Of a stretch of 64,000 bases of DNA, positions 32,450-44,155 are shown one piece after another (position 1 is the first letter of the stretch; each line of letters opens with the position of its first letter). The stretch is from NCBI GenBank assembly GCA_947650285.1, contig CANTFL010001356.1, positions 38,833 to 102,832 of the forward strand, given 5' to 3'. Position numbers and translations under genes: made by a program. The notes beneath the pieces were generated by a model. That model saw only the letters and a program-made list of their open reading frames with translations, searched no databases and was not told where the DNA came from. This DNA comes from Hyaloperonospora brassicae (lineage: Eukaryota; Oomycota; Peronosporomycetes; Peronosporales; Peronosporaceae).

Positions 32450-33460
32450 ATTTGTTCACTCACAGTCTCAACGTAAAGACACAACAATTGCCGATTAAAC
32501 CGGGCGACGCGGGCTGGAAAGCTTGGTTACAACCCTACGCGGTTCTCCCCTTCGAGTTCAGTTGTGACTTTCGTCTAGCGGATTCCTTACTACCAATCCT
32601 CCAGAAGTCTGTCTGAGCTCAGCGGCTTCTAAACCTCTCTCTTCCTGTGACTTTACGCTAACGGGTGGAAGCCGACGCAGTACGCGCTTTTGCAGATCAC
32701 CGGGCGCAGTGTACCACCGACTAGAAGAACTACGGTACCCTCGGCTGAAGCCCACCGGCTCGTCACTCAGACAAGTCTTTGGAAAACGGGTCCATCCATT
32801 TAGGCTATCCGTATCGTCGTTGACGAGACCCGCAACGGTCCCTTTGCTGAGGTTTACCGTCTCGTCGACGACGAGACTCTTTCCTTCGCTACTAGCGAGC
32901 GCTGCCCAACCCGAACCTTCCTTTAATCTTGGCGCTACCAGTCGATACCTCTACAAGCTATGCCTCTCGGAATTCGACGGCAGGCATAATCTAGCCCCCG
33001 CAGGGACTTACCTTAAGTGTACGCGTGTCTTGAAATTAGAAAATTCTGCACTATATTGGTGTATCTCTTTTCCTATGTCTCAGAGCTATTTTGAATGATT
33101 TTCAGTCCTTCCCTAGTTCTTTTACAAATCCAATGATGAATTTTTTGTTCGATCTTCTCGCATCCTGCACTGTAAACAGAGTTCGCCTACACTTGAGTCG
33201 CCGACACTAAAGTCGATGACACTTCGGTCGCCAGTTGTGGAGTCGCCGACTCTAGGTTTGCTTACCCCCACAATGATATAGAGAGGCTAAAATTATCGAC
33301 GCAACAACTTCCTCAGTCGCGAAACGAACATAACGGACGATTTGTCTCGACCATTCTCTTCGTCGCCACCTTTGTTCGTTATTTCGGACCGTTCTCGCTG
33401 TACCATGGTACGAACTGCCATGATGCTGCTCTCCTTACTTATCGTTGCGGTTGTTAACTT
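32450..33460. other. Stretch without a supportable gene
   Basis: A plus-strand ORF at 32709-33098 and its antisense have no recognisable domain. At 33195-33265 several near-copies of GTCGCCGACACT occur close together. Probably decayed retroelement sequence. Confidence 0.35.
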
Positions 33461-34120
33461 GTGCTCTGCTCGGTGATATATTCTCTGTCGTCTAGCTCAG
33501 TCTGTCGACGACCCACCACCGAGGACTCACGAGTACGACGTGGATCGAATTCGCCGTCGTCATCCACGCTTACCTTGTCCGCTCCGTTGGTAGTCGATGG
33601 AGCGACTCGTGACGGGAGACCATCTTTATCGTCTACTTATACCGTGGGTAAATCGTCGACCTTGAACTATCTACTCCACAATTCGTCGAGATCGGCTTCT
33701 TGTGGACCTTCTGTGTCTGGCGCCGTCTCTGCCAGCTCCTCCCAGGTCGCTCCTTCAATTGACCATGGATCTGGATCATCGCTGGATACGCTGGATCTCT
33801 GTCGCCTCCTCTTAAACATCGACCACCGCATGCAGCGGAGCGAAGTAGAATCGATCCGGGTGATCCTGATGTTGATGGAATCTTCTCGCTTACTTCTCGA
33901 CACGTCGTTGATACAATCCAACATCCAAGTTCGCACGATGAATGGCTTAAATTTGCTGATGGCCGCTGACTTCGCTCCCGTCGTCGACCACTCCGCACAT
34001 TTCGCGGCTCTGTGCGTGGCTCTTTAACAGCTTCACCTAGAAAATGCCTCCCTCCTTCGGCGTATGCAAGCTGTCGTCGCGTAACTAATGGAATTGGAGC
34101 ACCTCTTGTCGACGACTAAG
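33461..34120 (+). pseudogene. Ser-rich then coiled-coil ORF, remnant
   Basis: A 188-codon ORF without an ATG (it opens at TTG) continues past its stop at 34025-34027 in the same style to about 34130 with another stop. A Ser/Thr-rich first half is followed by a Leu-heptad-like half. This layout resembles the antisense ORFs of the GATC-rich family (38642-39952), so it may be a distant relative; the similarity is of composition, not of motif. Confidence 0.35.
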
Positions 34121-34133
34121 AAGGGGTCTCAGA

Positions 34134-34525
34134 TGTAGCGGGGCACACCCTTGCGTGAACTTAACGCAAGGGTATCGGTGCCCCGACAGACGTACACAAG
34201 GCAAGCGAGGAAGCGTAGGTAGGGTAAAAGCAGAACTGTTATATTAATATAACTAAGTCTTTTAACTACTGTCTCTCTGTTTGACTTAACTTAATTATGC
34301 TAATTTAACTGAGTGTATGGTGACGTCTCGTCACCACTCATTGCGCGCGTCTTGCGGCGATTGGTGGGTTGATATCATCAAGATATCAACCAATGAACGG
34401 ACTCTTTGGTCGACCCTTCAATATCACCGCTTCGGTGATATTGTTTTAAAAAATATTCAACTTCATATTCTTTATTGTCACTTTTCTTAAAGTGACAATT
34501 CCATGTAATGGGCTGCCCCGTTACA
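34134..34525. repeat. Solo LTR of the element 2 family
   Basis: Starts TGTAGCGGGG, ends CGTTACA, 392 bp, about 90 percent like the element 2 LTRs including all major hairpins. Flanked by TCAGA (34129-34133) and CCAGA (34526-34530), a target duplication with one mismatch, which marks a solo LTR left by recombination. Confidence 0.88.
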
Positions 34526-34658
34526 CCAGATCTATAAGTCTGCTGCTTTCGGACGACCGTGTTAATCGACTCGTTGCATAAGTCGATTTTTTGTCTCGAA
34601 TCGTCCGCGCACCAGACAGCTAAGAATTGGGACGATCGTCTTGCTTCAGCCAATAGTA

Positions 34659-36626
34659 TGTGGTAAAGTCGCTAATCAATTTTGGGATGCGGATCGGTGA
34701 CCACCCAGTTGAGACGTCACTAACTGGCAGAAATCTACACCGGTCGATCTAGCGATCCAATGCGAGATGGAAGGCGATCCCAACGAGACTCAATGAGCCG
34801 ATCCAACTATCGACAGAATGATGGACATGGAACGATATGAGACGAGGCGTAGAAAAGGATGATTTTCATGGAACAATCTGGGACGAGGCGCAGAAAGGGA
34901 TGATTTCAATGGAACAACCTGGGACGAGGTGTAGAAAGGGATGATTTTTATGAAACAATATGGGACAAGGCGCAGGTATAGATGATTTCTATGGGGCGAT
35001 CTAGGACAAAGGAAGGGATGAAGTCAAGCGATCCGCTTGAAGGTTGGTCAAGGACAAGAATGCGTGTGTTGAAGCAGGTCAAGACTGAGTACTGTGGCAG
35101 AATTACTCTCGGAAAGGTGAACAGGGGACCAAGTGATGCGATGTGATCCTGTTATTAAGGTGTAGCATCTTACATTTCTGTGATACTCTTTACCGGTCCC
35201 AAAATGGGAGTACTGATTTAGGTTGATTATAGCCCGATCTGGAAGTCTGGATACTCGTGGGAGTCCAGGGAACTGTTTCAAGACCTGTGGATGGTCTCGT
35301 TGATCCGATAAACCCAGGAGGATGAGATTGGAGCACGTACGGTAAACAGAAAGCTATTCGCTGCTGAATTGTACTGTACCGATCATCAACAATCTCTAAT
35401 TGGACATCAGATCGGTCATATTCCCTGCTGATTATGGATATATCGGTGATGGAGCTATCGAATCGTGTTACACATGCTTGTTGGAGACCCATGAGTGATG
35501 TCCCAAAAGTTCAGACCGAAATAGCCAGCGGAAGCCGGTTGAATTGACGTCGCAAAATGGATTTAGACACATTCCGCATTTTGGATACTATTCTGGACTT
35601 TTCGGCATCAAAATTGGGTATTTGGTACCGTATTTGGAATTTGGTCTCGTTTGGTGTCTAGGTACGATATCAAGAGTATTGGCGCTGTCTTTGGAGTACA
35701 GGTCACGCATTTTCGACACGTGATCAAGGGTGCAGTCAAGCTTAAAGGTGATCGACTTGGATAGTGATCTACGGTTTGGAATAGGCTTAAGGATAGGTTG
35801 GCTATTAATTTGGTTGGTCAATAAAACAGTTACCGTTTTTACGTAATAAGCCCGTCGCAGACTTCTCTTTCGGGCAGGATATATGGCCTCCCGGCGATCA
35901 AGAGACTTCGCCGCGCCGTGGTTTCGTGTACTCACCTTGGATAGTTTGGCCAAGGTGGGGTTAAGGTAACTCAACTTAACTCAAACTGCTAGGGTAGCAG
36001 CCACACAACAAAGGAAAAGGAAAAGGATTTTGGACACAAGATCGCGAGGCGGCTCAAGTGGTCAGAAGATCTGGACAAGGAGCTCAAGACAAGACCGAGC
36101 AAGACTGAAGCGATCTACAGGGCAGATCGGCACGTTTCATTTTGGCAAAACAAGCAACCGATCCGCCCACATTGTGCACTTCCGGCAAGATCGGCCGATC
36201 CCGAGACCAGATCGGACCGATCCCAACGCAAGATCGACGCAAGACTATCATTTGCTGAGTGAAGATTCCCGCTCAGCGAAGACCCCGATCCCGAAGACGA
36301 GTCGAGATCGGTGTGATTCAAGATCGAGATCGCGACGTTTCCGGATAGAGATCGCCGCGACTTAAGATCAGGATCGCAGAACCCCTGTTCGTGGTGTGAA
36401 GATTTCCGCACGGGAAGCGAACTCTCAACCCAACCTCTCAGCGAGGTCGACATCTCCCAAGGCCATTACGAAGAGCTCAAGCCAGCCCAACCGACGGGTA
36501 CACAAGGTGAGCACAAGGTTACACAGCAAGGCACTAATCGGAGTACCCCCTCCGTGAGTCGGCAAGTCTGGGCAAGGGGAAGATCGACCCTCACTAAAGC
36601 AATTTTGTGAGATCGACTTCGCCACG
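34659..36626 (+). repeat. LTR R1 of the GATC-rich family, plus orientation
   Basis: Runs from TGTGGTAAAGTC to GACTTCGCCACG, 1968 bp, followed at once by ATGGTGTCCG, the start of gag. It is the 5' LTR of a plus-strand copy whose body has been cut off by LTR A after 62 bp. Longer than its relatives because of a tandem repeat at 34830-35030. GATC occurs about once per 20 bases at 36041-36360. Confidence 0.85.
34830..35030 (+). repeat. 41-bp tandem repeat in LTR R1
   Basis: Units start at 34830, 34871, 34912 and 34953 with a partial unit at 34994; each contains a TGGGACGAGGCG-like core. Other LTRs of the family have one or two related units, so copy number varies in what would be the U3 region. 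Confidence 0.8.
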
Positions 36627-36688
36627 ATGGTGTCCGTACCCGGATCTTCTGAGACCTCTGGATTTCATCGTGAGTCCACTGGCGAAGA
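36627..36688 (+). pseudogene. gag: Gag start, truncated by LTR A
   Basis: Begins ATGGTGTCCGTACCCGG right after LTR R1 and matches the first 21 codons of the other Gag copies (GSSETSGFHRESTGED). It then runs straight into LTR A in the opposite orientation. Confidence 0.8.
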
Positions 36689-38553
36689 TGTGGTGGAGTC
36701 GATCTCACAAAATTACTTTAGTGAGTGTCAATCTTCCACTTGCCCAGACTTGCCGACTCACGGAGGGGGTACTCCGATCCGTGCCTTGCTGTATAACCTT
36801 GTGCTCACCTTGTGTACCCGTCGGTTGGGCTGGCTTGAGCTCTTCGTAACGGCCTTGGGAGATGTCGATCTCGCTGAGAGGTTGGGTTGAGCGTTCGCTT
36901 CCGGTGCGGAAATATTCACACCACGAACGGGGGTTCTGCGATCTTGATCTTGAGTCGCGGCAGTCACTCTTGGGCGATGTCGCGATCTCGATCTTGAATC
37001 ACACCGATCTCGATTTGTCTTCGGGATCGGGGTCTTCGCTGTGCGGAAATCTTCACTCAGCAAATAGTTGTCTTGCGTCGATCTTGCGTTGGGATCGGTC
37101 CAATCTAGTCTCGGGATCGGCCGATCTTGCCGGAAGTGCGCAATGTGGGCAGATCGGTCCTGGGTTTCGCCAAAATGAAACGTGCCGATCTGTCCAGTAA
37201 ATCAAAACGATCTTGCTCGGTCTTGTCTTGAACGCCTTGTCCCGATCTTCTGACCACTTGCGCCGTCTCGCGATCTTGTGTCCAATGTTCTTTTCCTTTT
37301 CCTGATGTTGATGCTACCCTATCAGTTGAGTTGAGTGTGAGTACTTGATCGATCCGGGCCAAATATCCCGAGATCGCTCTTCTCGATCTTGGCCAACAAT
37401 CCAAGATCGGTCTTCTGTGTCCTTGTAACACGCGCACCTTGACCCGCCGGGGAAGCCAAATCAATCTTGCCCGGAGAAGAGGGGAGGGGAACGTGCGTCG
37501 TGAGCAGAAGAAGTAGAGTTCAAGTCTGTTTATTAACCAACCAAATTAATAGCCAACCTATCCTTAAGCCTATTCCCAACCGTAGGTCACTCTCCAAGTC
37601 GATATCACCTTTAAGCTTGACCGCCCCTTTGAACACGTGTCGAAATCTCGTGACCTGTACTCCAAAGATAGCGCCAATACTCCCGATATCGTACCTAGAC
37701 ACCAAAAAAGGGACCAAATTCCAAATACGGTACCAAATACCCAATTTTGGTACCGAAAGGTCCAAAATAGTACCCAAATAAGGAATGTGCCTAAATCCAT
37801 TTTGCGACGTCCATTCGACCGGCTTCCACTGGCTCTTTCGGTCTGAACTTTTGGGACATCTCTCATAGACCTTCAACAAGCATTTACATCATCATACGAT
37901 AGCTCCATAATCGATATATCCATAACCAGCAGGGAACATGACCGATCTGATGTCCAATTCGAGACCGAGTAGGCTCGACACAGTGCGATCCGGCCCTATA
38001 TGTCGTTTCCGTTCATTGTGTGTACTCCAATACCATTCCCAAGGGTCTATCTGCTCAATGGGACCATCCATAGTTCTTACAACGGTCCCCCGGACTCCCA
38101 CCAACATCCACAATTCCAGATCGGTCCATAATTAACCTAAGTCAGTACTTCTTTTGGGATCCCGGTATAGAATGTCACCGACCTAATAGATTTCAACACC
38201 TTTGTCACAGAGTCACTTCGCATCGTCTGGTCCCAGATGCACCTTTCCCAGAGTAATTCTGCTTCAGATCAGCCGTTTAGTACAATCCAGTCCCTTGTCC
38301 CAGATCGCACCGTTACAATCATTCCTTGTCCCAGATCGCAGCATGGGAATCATCCCTTTTCACGCCCCGTCTCAGATCGTTCGATACCCGTTAGTCTGAC
38401 GACAGTTGGATCGTATCGTCTTTCTCCGTTGGGATCGCCTCCCATCTCTCATTGGATCGCCAGGTCCCGTGGTCTAATTCTCCACCAGTAAGTGGCGCCT
38501 CAAATATGTGGTCACCGATCCTCGTAGAAAATTTGATTAGTGACTTTGCCACA
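36689..38553 (-). repeat. LTR A (3' LTR of copy 1)
   Basis: TGTGGTGGAGTC to GACTTTGCCACA. Differs from LTR B at only a handful of sites. Forms an inverted pair with LTR R1, separated by 62 bp. Confidence 0.88.
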
Positions 38554-38641
38554 ACCGCCCCCTGCACTGAAGTCCATTGTACAGCAATTGACCTCAGTGC
38601 CGTCACTCATCAACTTTGCTCCAACCACTCAAGTCCATATC

Positions 38642-39952
38642 ATGGTCTCTCCGACGCATCTCCCCACCTCGCCGATCTCGTCGGAAGGCTCCACCGTGTT
38701 CCTGTCTCCGGATCGCGACCCGTCACCTGGATCGCCGGATCGCGGGCGGTATGCTCCCATCGTCCCTGATCGACATGCATCCCCCAGTCGTCTACATTCG
38801 GCCGGATCGCCAGTGATCGCCACGAGATCGCCAGATCGACAGCCGACCAGACCCTCGTCTCCAACCCAAGACTTACCGTCTGGATCGCCGGATCGACGTG
38901 AGTCTTTAAGTGATTCCCATTCGGTCGGATCGCCCTCGATCGTCACGGACTCACCAGATCGTCCGTTTGAACCGTCCTCACTTCCCGTACCTCCGGCGAC
39001 TCTGGGTGCATTTAGGTCCGACGCCCTGGCCATTAGTGAGTCTCGTACAGAGTCTGCTCCAGCTGCGGACGTTACCGGCCGCGTTCCAAGAGTTTCTGCC
39101 GACGACGTTCGTCTTACGTTGGCTACGATCTCTTATTTATGGGATCGCGAGGCCACCTTCCGCAGCCAAGCCGACACCATTCATGAGCTTCAGCATTTAT
39201 ACCGAGATGCGGTCGCCCGGGGGGATCGTTTGGACAAAGAAATTGATTCTCTGCATGAACTGGTCGCCCCCTTCGTCTCCTTCGTCCAGCGTCGATACGA
39301 TTGGATGCAGGGCCGCTACGTCGACGCAGTACATTCTTTAAGCGACTGTAAACGAGCTCTGCAGACACATCGCGATCAATCGGAGGAGGTTCGTCGACTA
39401 CGCGCTTTGTTACGTGCCAACGAGGAGGATCAAGGCAGCTTGGAACGACAGGTGAACGCTTTGAGGACTCAAATGCACTCGCTCCAAGCTGAGCTTAATT
39501 CTCTCCGACGGCAGCGCGACCAGCTGACCTCCGACAGGTCTTTCCTTCACATAGATGTTTTGCACTTGAAGGAGCAATTGGCTCGATCTCAGGCGGAGAT
39601 CGCAGAGGGACTGGCTTCGATCAGCGATCTCATACAACAAGTGGATGGCTTGACTCCTCTGGAGGGTCAGTTGGCACTTTCGCGGCTGGAAAACGCCAAC
39701 CTCCGTCGTCAGCTTGCGGAACACCTCACGGTACACGACCAGCTACAGGTGGCGGAACACGATCGGGATCGGGCCATAGCCGAGCACCGAGCGCTGCTCG
39801 ACACACTGAACAGTGCCATACTCGGGTCCCAATCCTCTACATTGACCGTTCGACCGACGCCTACGAGTGCTACTCAGGCCAGATCGCCACTATCGGAGAC
39901 GCCCACGGTGACGTGGATGGCTGAACGATCTTGGCCGCTAACAGACCTTTGA
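38642..39952 (+). CDS. Antisense ORF, copy 1: Ser/Pro/Asp-rich coiled-coil protein
   Basis: Intact 436-residue ORF from ATG 38642, on the strand opposite to gag. Residues 1-125 are full of SPDR repeats (coded by CCGGATCGC-like units); about 150-380 is a strongly helical coiled-coil region rich in Leu, Gln, Arg and Glu. It starts 89 bp inside LTR A's edge, so that LTR could drive it from its outer strand, which is inference. Its last 83 bp overlap the end of the protease ORF. No enzyme motif seen. It is identical or nearly so in copy 2 and a remnant occurs at 53459, so it has been kept open. Possibly a captured host gene. Confidence 0.7.
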   Translation: MVSPTHLPTSPISSEGSTVFLSPDRDPSPGSPDRGRYAPIVPDRHASPSRLHSAGSPVIATRSPDRQPTRPSSPTQDLPSGSPDRRESLSDSHSVGSPSIVTDSPDRPFEPSSLPVPPATLGAFRSDALAISESRTESAPAADVTGRVPRVSADDVRLTLATISYLWDREATFRSQADTIHELQHLYRDAVARGDRLDKEIDSLHELVAPFVSFVQRRYDWMQGRYVDAVHSLSDCKRALQTHRDQSEEVRRLRALLRANEEDQGSLERQVNALRTQMHSLQAELNSLRRQRDQLTSDRSFLHIDVLHLKEQLARSQAEIAEGLASISDLIQQVDGLTPLEGQLALSRLENANLRRQLAEHLTVHDQLQVAEHDRDRAIAEHRALLDTLNSAILGSQSSTLTVRPTPTSATQARSPLSETPTVTWMAERSWPLTDL

Positions 39953-41561
39953 TGAGGTCCGATAACTTCTCCTGATACTTTGGTGCGACCGGACGTACTC
40001 TTTGCGCTATCGGTGCTGCCCCACCGACATCAATATCACAGATCGCGCCTCGTGCTGCTGGTGGTAGAGCATTACCTCTACCCATGAGGATGTGACGACT
40101 CTTCCAGATCAGCGATCTGAGCCGCTGTTGATCAGTGGTGAGAGGCATATCGGGATCGCCGATCTGAATGTCCTCAATCGTAACTTCTTCTGTAGTCGCC
40201 GACATTTCTGGTAGTACCGCCATGTGTTGCTCGATATCTTCAGCAAACAAATCTCCGCTCTCGTGGTAGTAAACTGGTGTTCCCGCGATCTCGACATCTT
40301 CAGTCTTTAACATTGCTTCTTCCTTAGGCTCTTTCATCTCTCCCGGCTGCTCCGACCTCAGCAGTTTACCGGTCGGATCGGCTTTCGATAGAGACGACAT
40401 GTCACGTAGCCATTCTTGATCGATATCGCGATCTCCCTTCGTTGCATGTTGGGTTTCGATCTCATGGTCGTTTTCCATCCACAATAGCTCAGCTCTGTTG
40501 ACTGTTTCTTCTTTGGCAACCACAGCATCTGCCTTTTGCGATTCGCCATTGTTAGTTTGGTGCGTTACCGTGGAGATCGCTGGAGATAGGTTCTTCAACG
40601 TATCAGACGGTCGTTTAACGATACGTTTGGGGGTGGCATACGTAGGGCGATCTACCAGTGGGCCGGTATGTTCTTTTGGGAGTTCCTTCACTCGATCCGT
40701 CGTAGCCTCATACGCCAGAGTTTGCCACTCCTTGTACTTCCCCGATCCGACCGTCACGAAACCTTGAGTTCGTGGTACCATATCGCCTTCGGTCCACAAG
40801 CCCAATATAGTGTGGGTGGGCAATATGATCTCACGATCGTCAGTGTTGGTCATCTGCAGGTACTTCTTACTACCAAACCCCGAGATCACTGTAGGTACCC
40901 AGTCTGGTCCTCTGGCGACCCACAACATCTTAGCCCCTCCGATCCCGATCTTCACTTCCCTTGACTCTCCGACCGGGATCACCACATGTTGGTTCTTCGC
41001 CGTTATATGTTGTATCTTCGATCCGTACGCGGGGCGACGTCCTGCGAGGTGAATGCGGATTTCTTCTGGTAGACATAGCGCACCATCCGCTAGGTCGAGC
41101 CGCACTCCGGCAGGAACCATAAAGTCCATGCCCAGAATCGCTTCTTGCCCTGCCAGATCGCCTACCCACACATTGAAATAGTACACTAACGACCCCGCGA
41201 GGGTTACTTTGATCTTGGTGCGTCCTATTGTCATGTATGGAGCTTCTCCGATCCCGATACATTCTTGTCGTTGACTCTCGTCAATATTGCAACCGACCTC
41301 ACGAGCAAAGGTGGTGTCAATTATCGACACTTCAGCACCAGAATCAAATAGCAGAGTGGCTTTTACATTGTTGATCTTGCCAACAGCTTTCGCTGGTTTG
41401 AACCATTTCCCGGGCGAAAAATGCTTCCAGTATCCGCGAGATTCACCGTAAGCGAGCTCGATCTCCATAGTTGGTTCAGATCGCGAGTATTCATCGATCC
41501 GTTTCAGATGGGCCACAGAAGCGACACGTTTTAACTTCGAACGAGATATATTTGTTTCCAT
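39870..41561 (-). CDS. pro: Aspartic protease with truncated RT start, copy 1
   Basis: A 563-residue ORF from ATG 41561. The retropepsin active site DSGAE lies at residues 73-77 and the second conserved loop with ILGMDFMVP near 140. A long acidic linker follows. The end (about 500-563) is the N-terminus of a Ty3 reverse transcriptase (RPVAPKYQEKL, then STSPWASPIV), after which the frame ends within six codons, so the polymerase palm is missing. It would cut Gag. It lies about 120 bp downstream of the gag stop; how it is translated is not clear. Confidence 0.85.
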   Translation of the reverse strand: METNISRSKLKRVASVAHLKRIDEYSRSEPTMEIELAYGESRGYWKHFSPGKWFKPAKAVGKINNVKATLLFDSGAEVSIIDTTFAREVGCNIDESQRQECIGIGEAPYMTIGRTKIKVTLAGSLVYYFNVWVGDLAGQEAILGMDFMVPAGVRLDLADGALCLPEEIRIHLAGRRPAYGSKIQHITAKNQHVVIPVGESREVKIGIGGAKMLWVARGPDWVPTVISGFGSKKYLQMTNTDDREIILPTHTILGLWTEGDMVPRTQGFVTVGSGKYKEWQTLAYEATTDRVKELPKEHTGPLVDRPTYATPKRIVKRPSDTLKNLSPAISTVTHQTNNGESQKADAVVAKEETVNRAELLWMENDHEIETQHATKGDRDIDQEWLRDMSSLSKADPTGKLLRSEQPGEMKEPKEEAMLKTEDVEIAGTPVYYHESGDLFAEDIEQHMAVLPEMSATTEEVTIEDIQIGDPDMPLTTDQQRLRSLIWKSRHILMGRGNALPPAARGAICDIDVGGAAPIAQRVRPVAPKYQEKLSDLIKGLLAAKIVQPSTSPWASPIVAIWPE

Positions 41562-41683
41562 ATCTGTATTATGCTTACTCTCGCGATCCGTCTTCTTTTT
41601 TTACACGTATGCAATAATGCAGAGCCCAGAACGCTCGGCTCGTACCAGATTCAAACCTGGCGAGCGTCCTAGTTTAACATCTT

Positions 41684-44155
41684 CTAGGCCTTTTCTGGCA
41701 GCATCCCCGCATGCTTGTTCGGGACATACCACTGGCGGATCATGTTGTAGAACTCCTCCATGGGACACTTCCCCGGGTCGTGCATCTCACCGCAGGCACG
41801 GCACACGAAGAAACAGTTGTCAGAGGGGTGTCCTTTACGCCCACACTTCTGGCAAGTGAGCCGTTTCCAACAACCGAGATCTCCATGCTTGGTTGATCCG
41901 CAATGAGTACACGGCTTCGATGGCAAATTGCGATCTTGATAGTCTCGACGATCGTTCGGGTCGACCGATCTCGCGTTTGCTGTAACGTCGTTAGGAGATG
42001 AACGCCGATCCGTAGTGGCAGCCACATGGACTGATCTCAATCGATCTTCCAAATCCGATCCGTAAGTGTCCGATCCTGACTCGCTGCTGACATCCTCGGT
42101 ACGGATCATCCTCACCGCTCGTGCAGGCTTAGACAGCGCTGGACCCTGAGTTCCCTTCTGTCTGAACTTGGACGATCCCATCATCACTTTCCCTTGACGC
42201 GATCTCCCTTGTTGATATCCATGCAGTGTCTTTTGCATGGCCTCCGCGTCTTCTACATTCAGCAGTAGCAATTGATTGGACAGATCGGGGTCGTCCAAAG
42301 TGTCAATGAAATGGTTGACATGTTCCTTGCGCGCAGCTGGCAATCCAGTCATCACCGGTATCTTCGCTTCCATTCCCATCACATTAAGCCGATACAGGTA
42401 CTGCAAAGGATCTTCCTCCGATCGCTTCTTTGCGTGGTAATACTGTCGGCTCGCGGACATCCCGTGTCCCGCATATTCCACAAGAAAGCTGTTCATCAAC
42501 TCCTTCCAATTGAATCTCGTCGATCTACTCATCTGTCAGTACCAATAACGGGCGGGGCCCACCATGAGATCACCGAAAACCAGACATCTCTCTTCGTCCG
42601 GTGCTTGATCCCGGAGGAACGCTGACTTTAATTTGCCGATCCAGGTTCGTGCTTTGTCTACTTCCCGATCCTTCCCTGAGAATTCTTTCAGTTCAGAAAT
42701 CGATGAGATTCTGATCCTCTGCGTGATGTTTCCCCCTCCGGCAGTCACACCGGTCGAGGCTACGTGAGGGCGCCGTGGTTCGGGCATCCATAAATCGTCC
42801 GGGTCGTATTCCGCCTCTTGATGGATCTGCTGGTAAGTGTCCGACTTTACCGATTCCATCTCCACATCCGGCATGTCATGGCTTTCGTGCGAGGGATGGA
42901 AAAAGGCACGGCGATCTGGGTAGTGGGTCGGCTGTCGATTCATTCGCTGAGCTGTACGTTGATCCGCCTCGTACTTCCTCATGGCTGCATTGAAGTGCCG
43001 GCTTAGATCGCCCTCTTCTTGATCATTCAGCCTAGTACGGGTACCGGCCGATCTCTGTGGCATGTCGCTCTTGGCTTGTCCTTTAAAGGCCTCGAGCTTG
43101 GCTTGGCCGATCTTGTCCTTCAAAAACATACCGCCAGACGGTCCTAACGACATTCGACGAATGCTGATGGATCCATCTGACTCGCTCTCGGAGTCGTCCG
43201 AGGCGTAGCGGGGCGATCCAACGGCGTGTTCCCGAAGCGAATCAAAAGGTGTCTCGATCTTGTCTTCAGGAGCGTTGGCTTTGCCCACCAGCGTTATCAT
43301 GATCTCCACAAACTCGTTCGCCGCGTTCTTCAACTGTTCCAAGCTGCAACTCAGCAGTTCATCTCCATCAAAAGCGTTAGGGCAGACACCCATGTCATCC
43401 AACATCTGCAAAATCAAATTGATCTCGTCAACTTTGTTGGTCCCCGGAGGTGGGACCGAGATCGGCTTGTCCAGAGGACCGATAAACTTGGGCCTTAATA
43501 TCTTGAACACTGGATCCGTCTTGAGTAGCGTTTTCAAATGGCCATAATAATACTGCCACTTTGCACGGTCCCGCGCTTCGCTGTTCGTCTCCTTCTCCCT
43601 GGACGCGATCTTCCCTGGGTCGTATTCCGTCTTTGGCCTCGCGATCTTACCTGGTGCTTCATCGCATTCCTCTTTGACTCCGGTCTTCGGTTGCACGGTG
43701 TGGCCGATCTGTCGCTCTTTGACGTCTGATCCCACCGATCTCATCTTGGATCGTTCCAATGCGGTCGATCTCGCGGTCGAGTGTCTCGGCTTGAGGTCGG
43801 GCGATCTCTCGACGAAGGAATAGGGTTTGGCTTTCGCCGATGTGGTTTTCACCATTGGATTTTCATCCAGCAGATCGCTCTTTGCAGAGCGATCTGCGGT
43901 GGCCCCCGAAAGGGCCCTAGGAGGTATTTGAGGTTTATCTTCCAGATCGATCTCTCGATCTTCCTCTTTCATTTTCATTTCATCAGGGCCCCTCCCGAAA
44001 CTCTGATGATCTGAGGATCTTGTGTTTCTGCGTGTCTGCGTTGATCCCTCTGTCGCTGACACTTCAATCCCAGGATCTTGCTTGATCTTGACATCTTCGC
44101 CAGTGGACTCACGGTGAAATCCAGAGGCCTCAGAAGATCCGGGCACGCGCACCAT
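41684..44155 (-). pseudogene. gag: Gag of copy 1, one internal stop
   Basis: Starts with ATG 44155, the base next to LTR B. A disordered charged N-terminal half is followed by the capsid region (about 42750-42250, EFSGKDREVDKARTWIGKL) and a triple zinc-finger-like Cys/His cluster near the end (CTHCGSTKHGDLGC, CQKCGRKGHPSDNC, CRACGEMHDPGKC). A TGA at 42535-42533 replaces the CGA of copy 2 and splits the ORF; a TAG ends it four codons early. Otherwise about 820 codons, so this copy cannot make full Gag unless the stop is read through. Confidence 0.85.

Noticed and set aside
32709..33098. Plus-strand gene of 129 codons
   Set aside because: No domain, no coding-like pattern compared with its antisense, and the surroundings are decayed repeats.
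36689..38553. Many 60-119-codon ORFs in the GATC-rich LTRs as genes
   Set aside because: They repeat in every LTR copy on both strands and reflect low stop density of GATC-rich sequence, not conserved proteins.
38540..38641. Antisense ORF starting at 38540 with GTG
   Set aside because: That start lies inside LTR A and is not ATG. The first ATG is at 38642, and the remnant in the third copy starts at the same aligned ATG.
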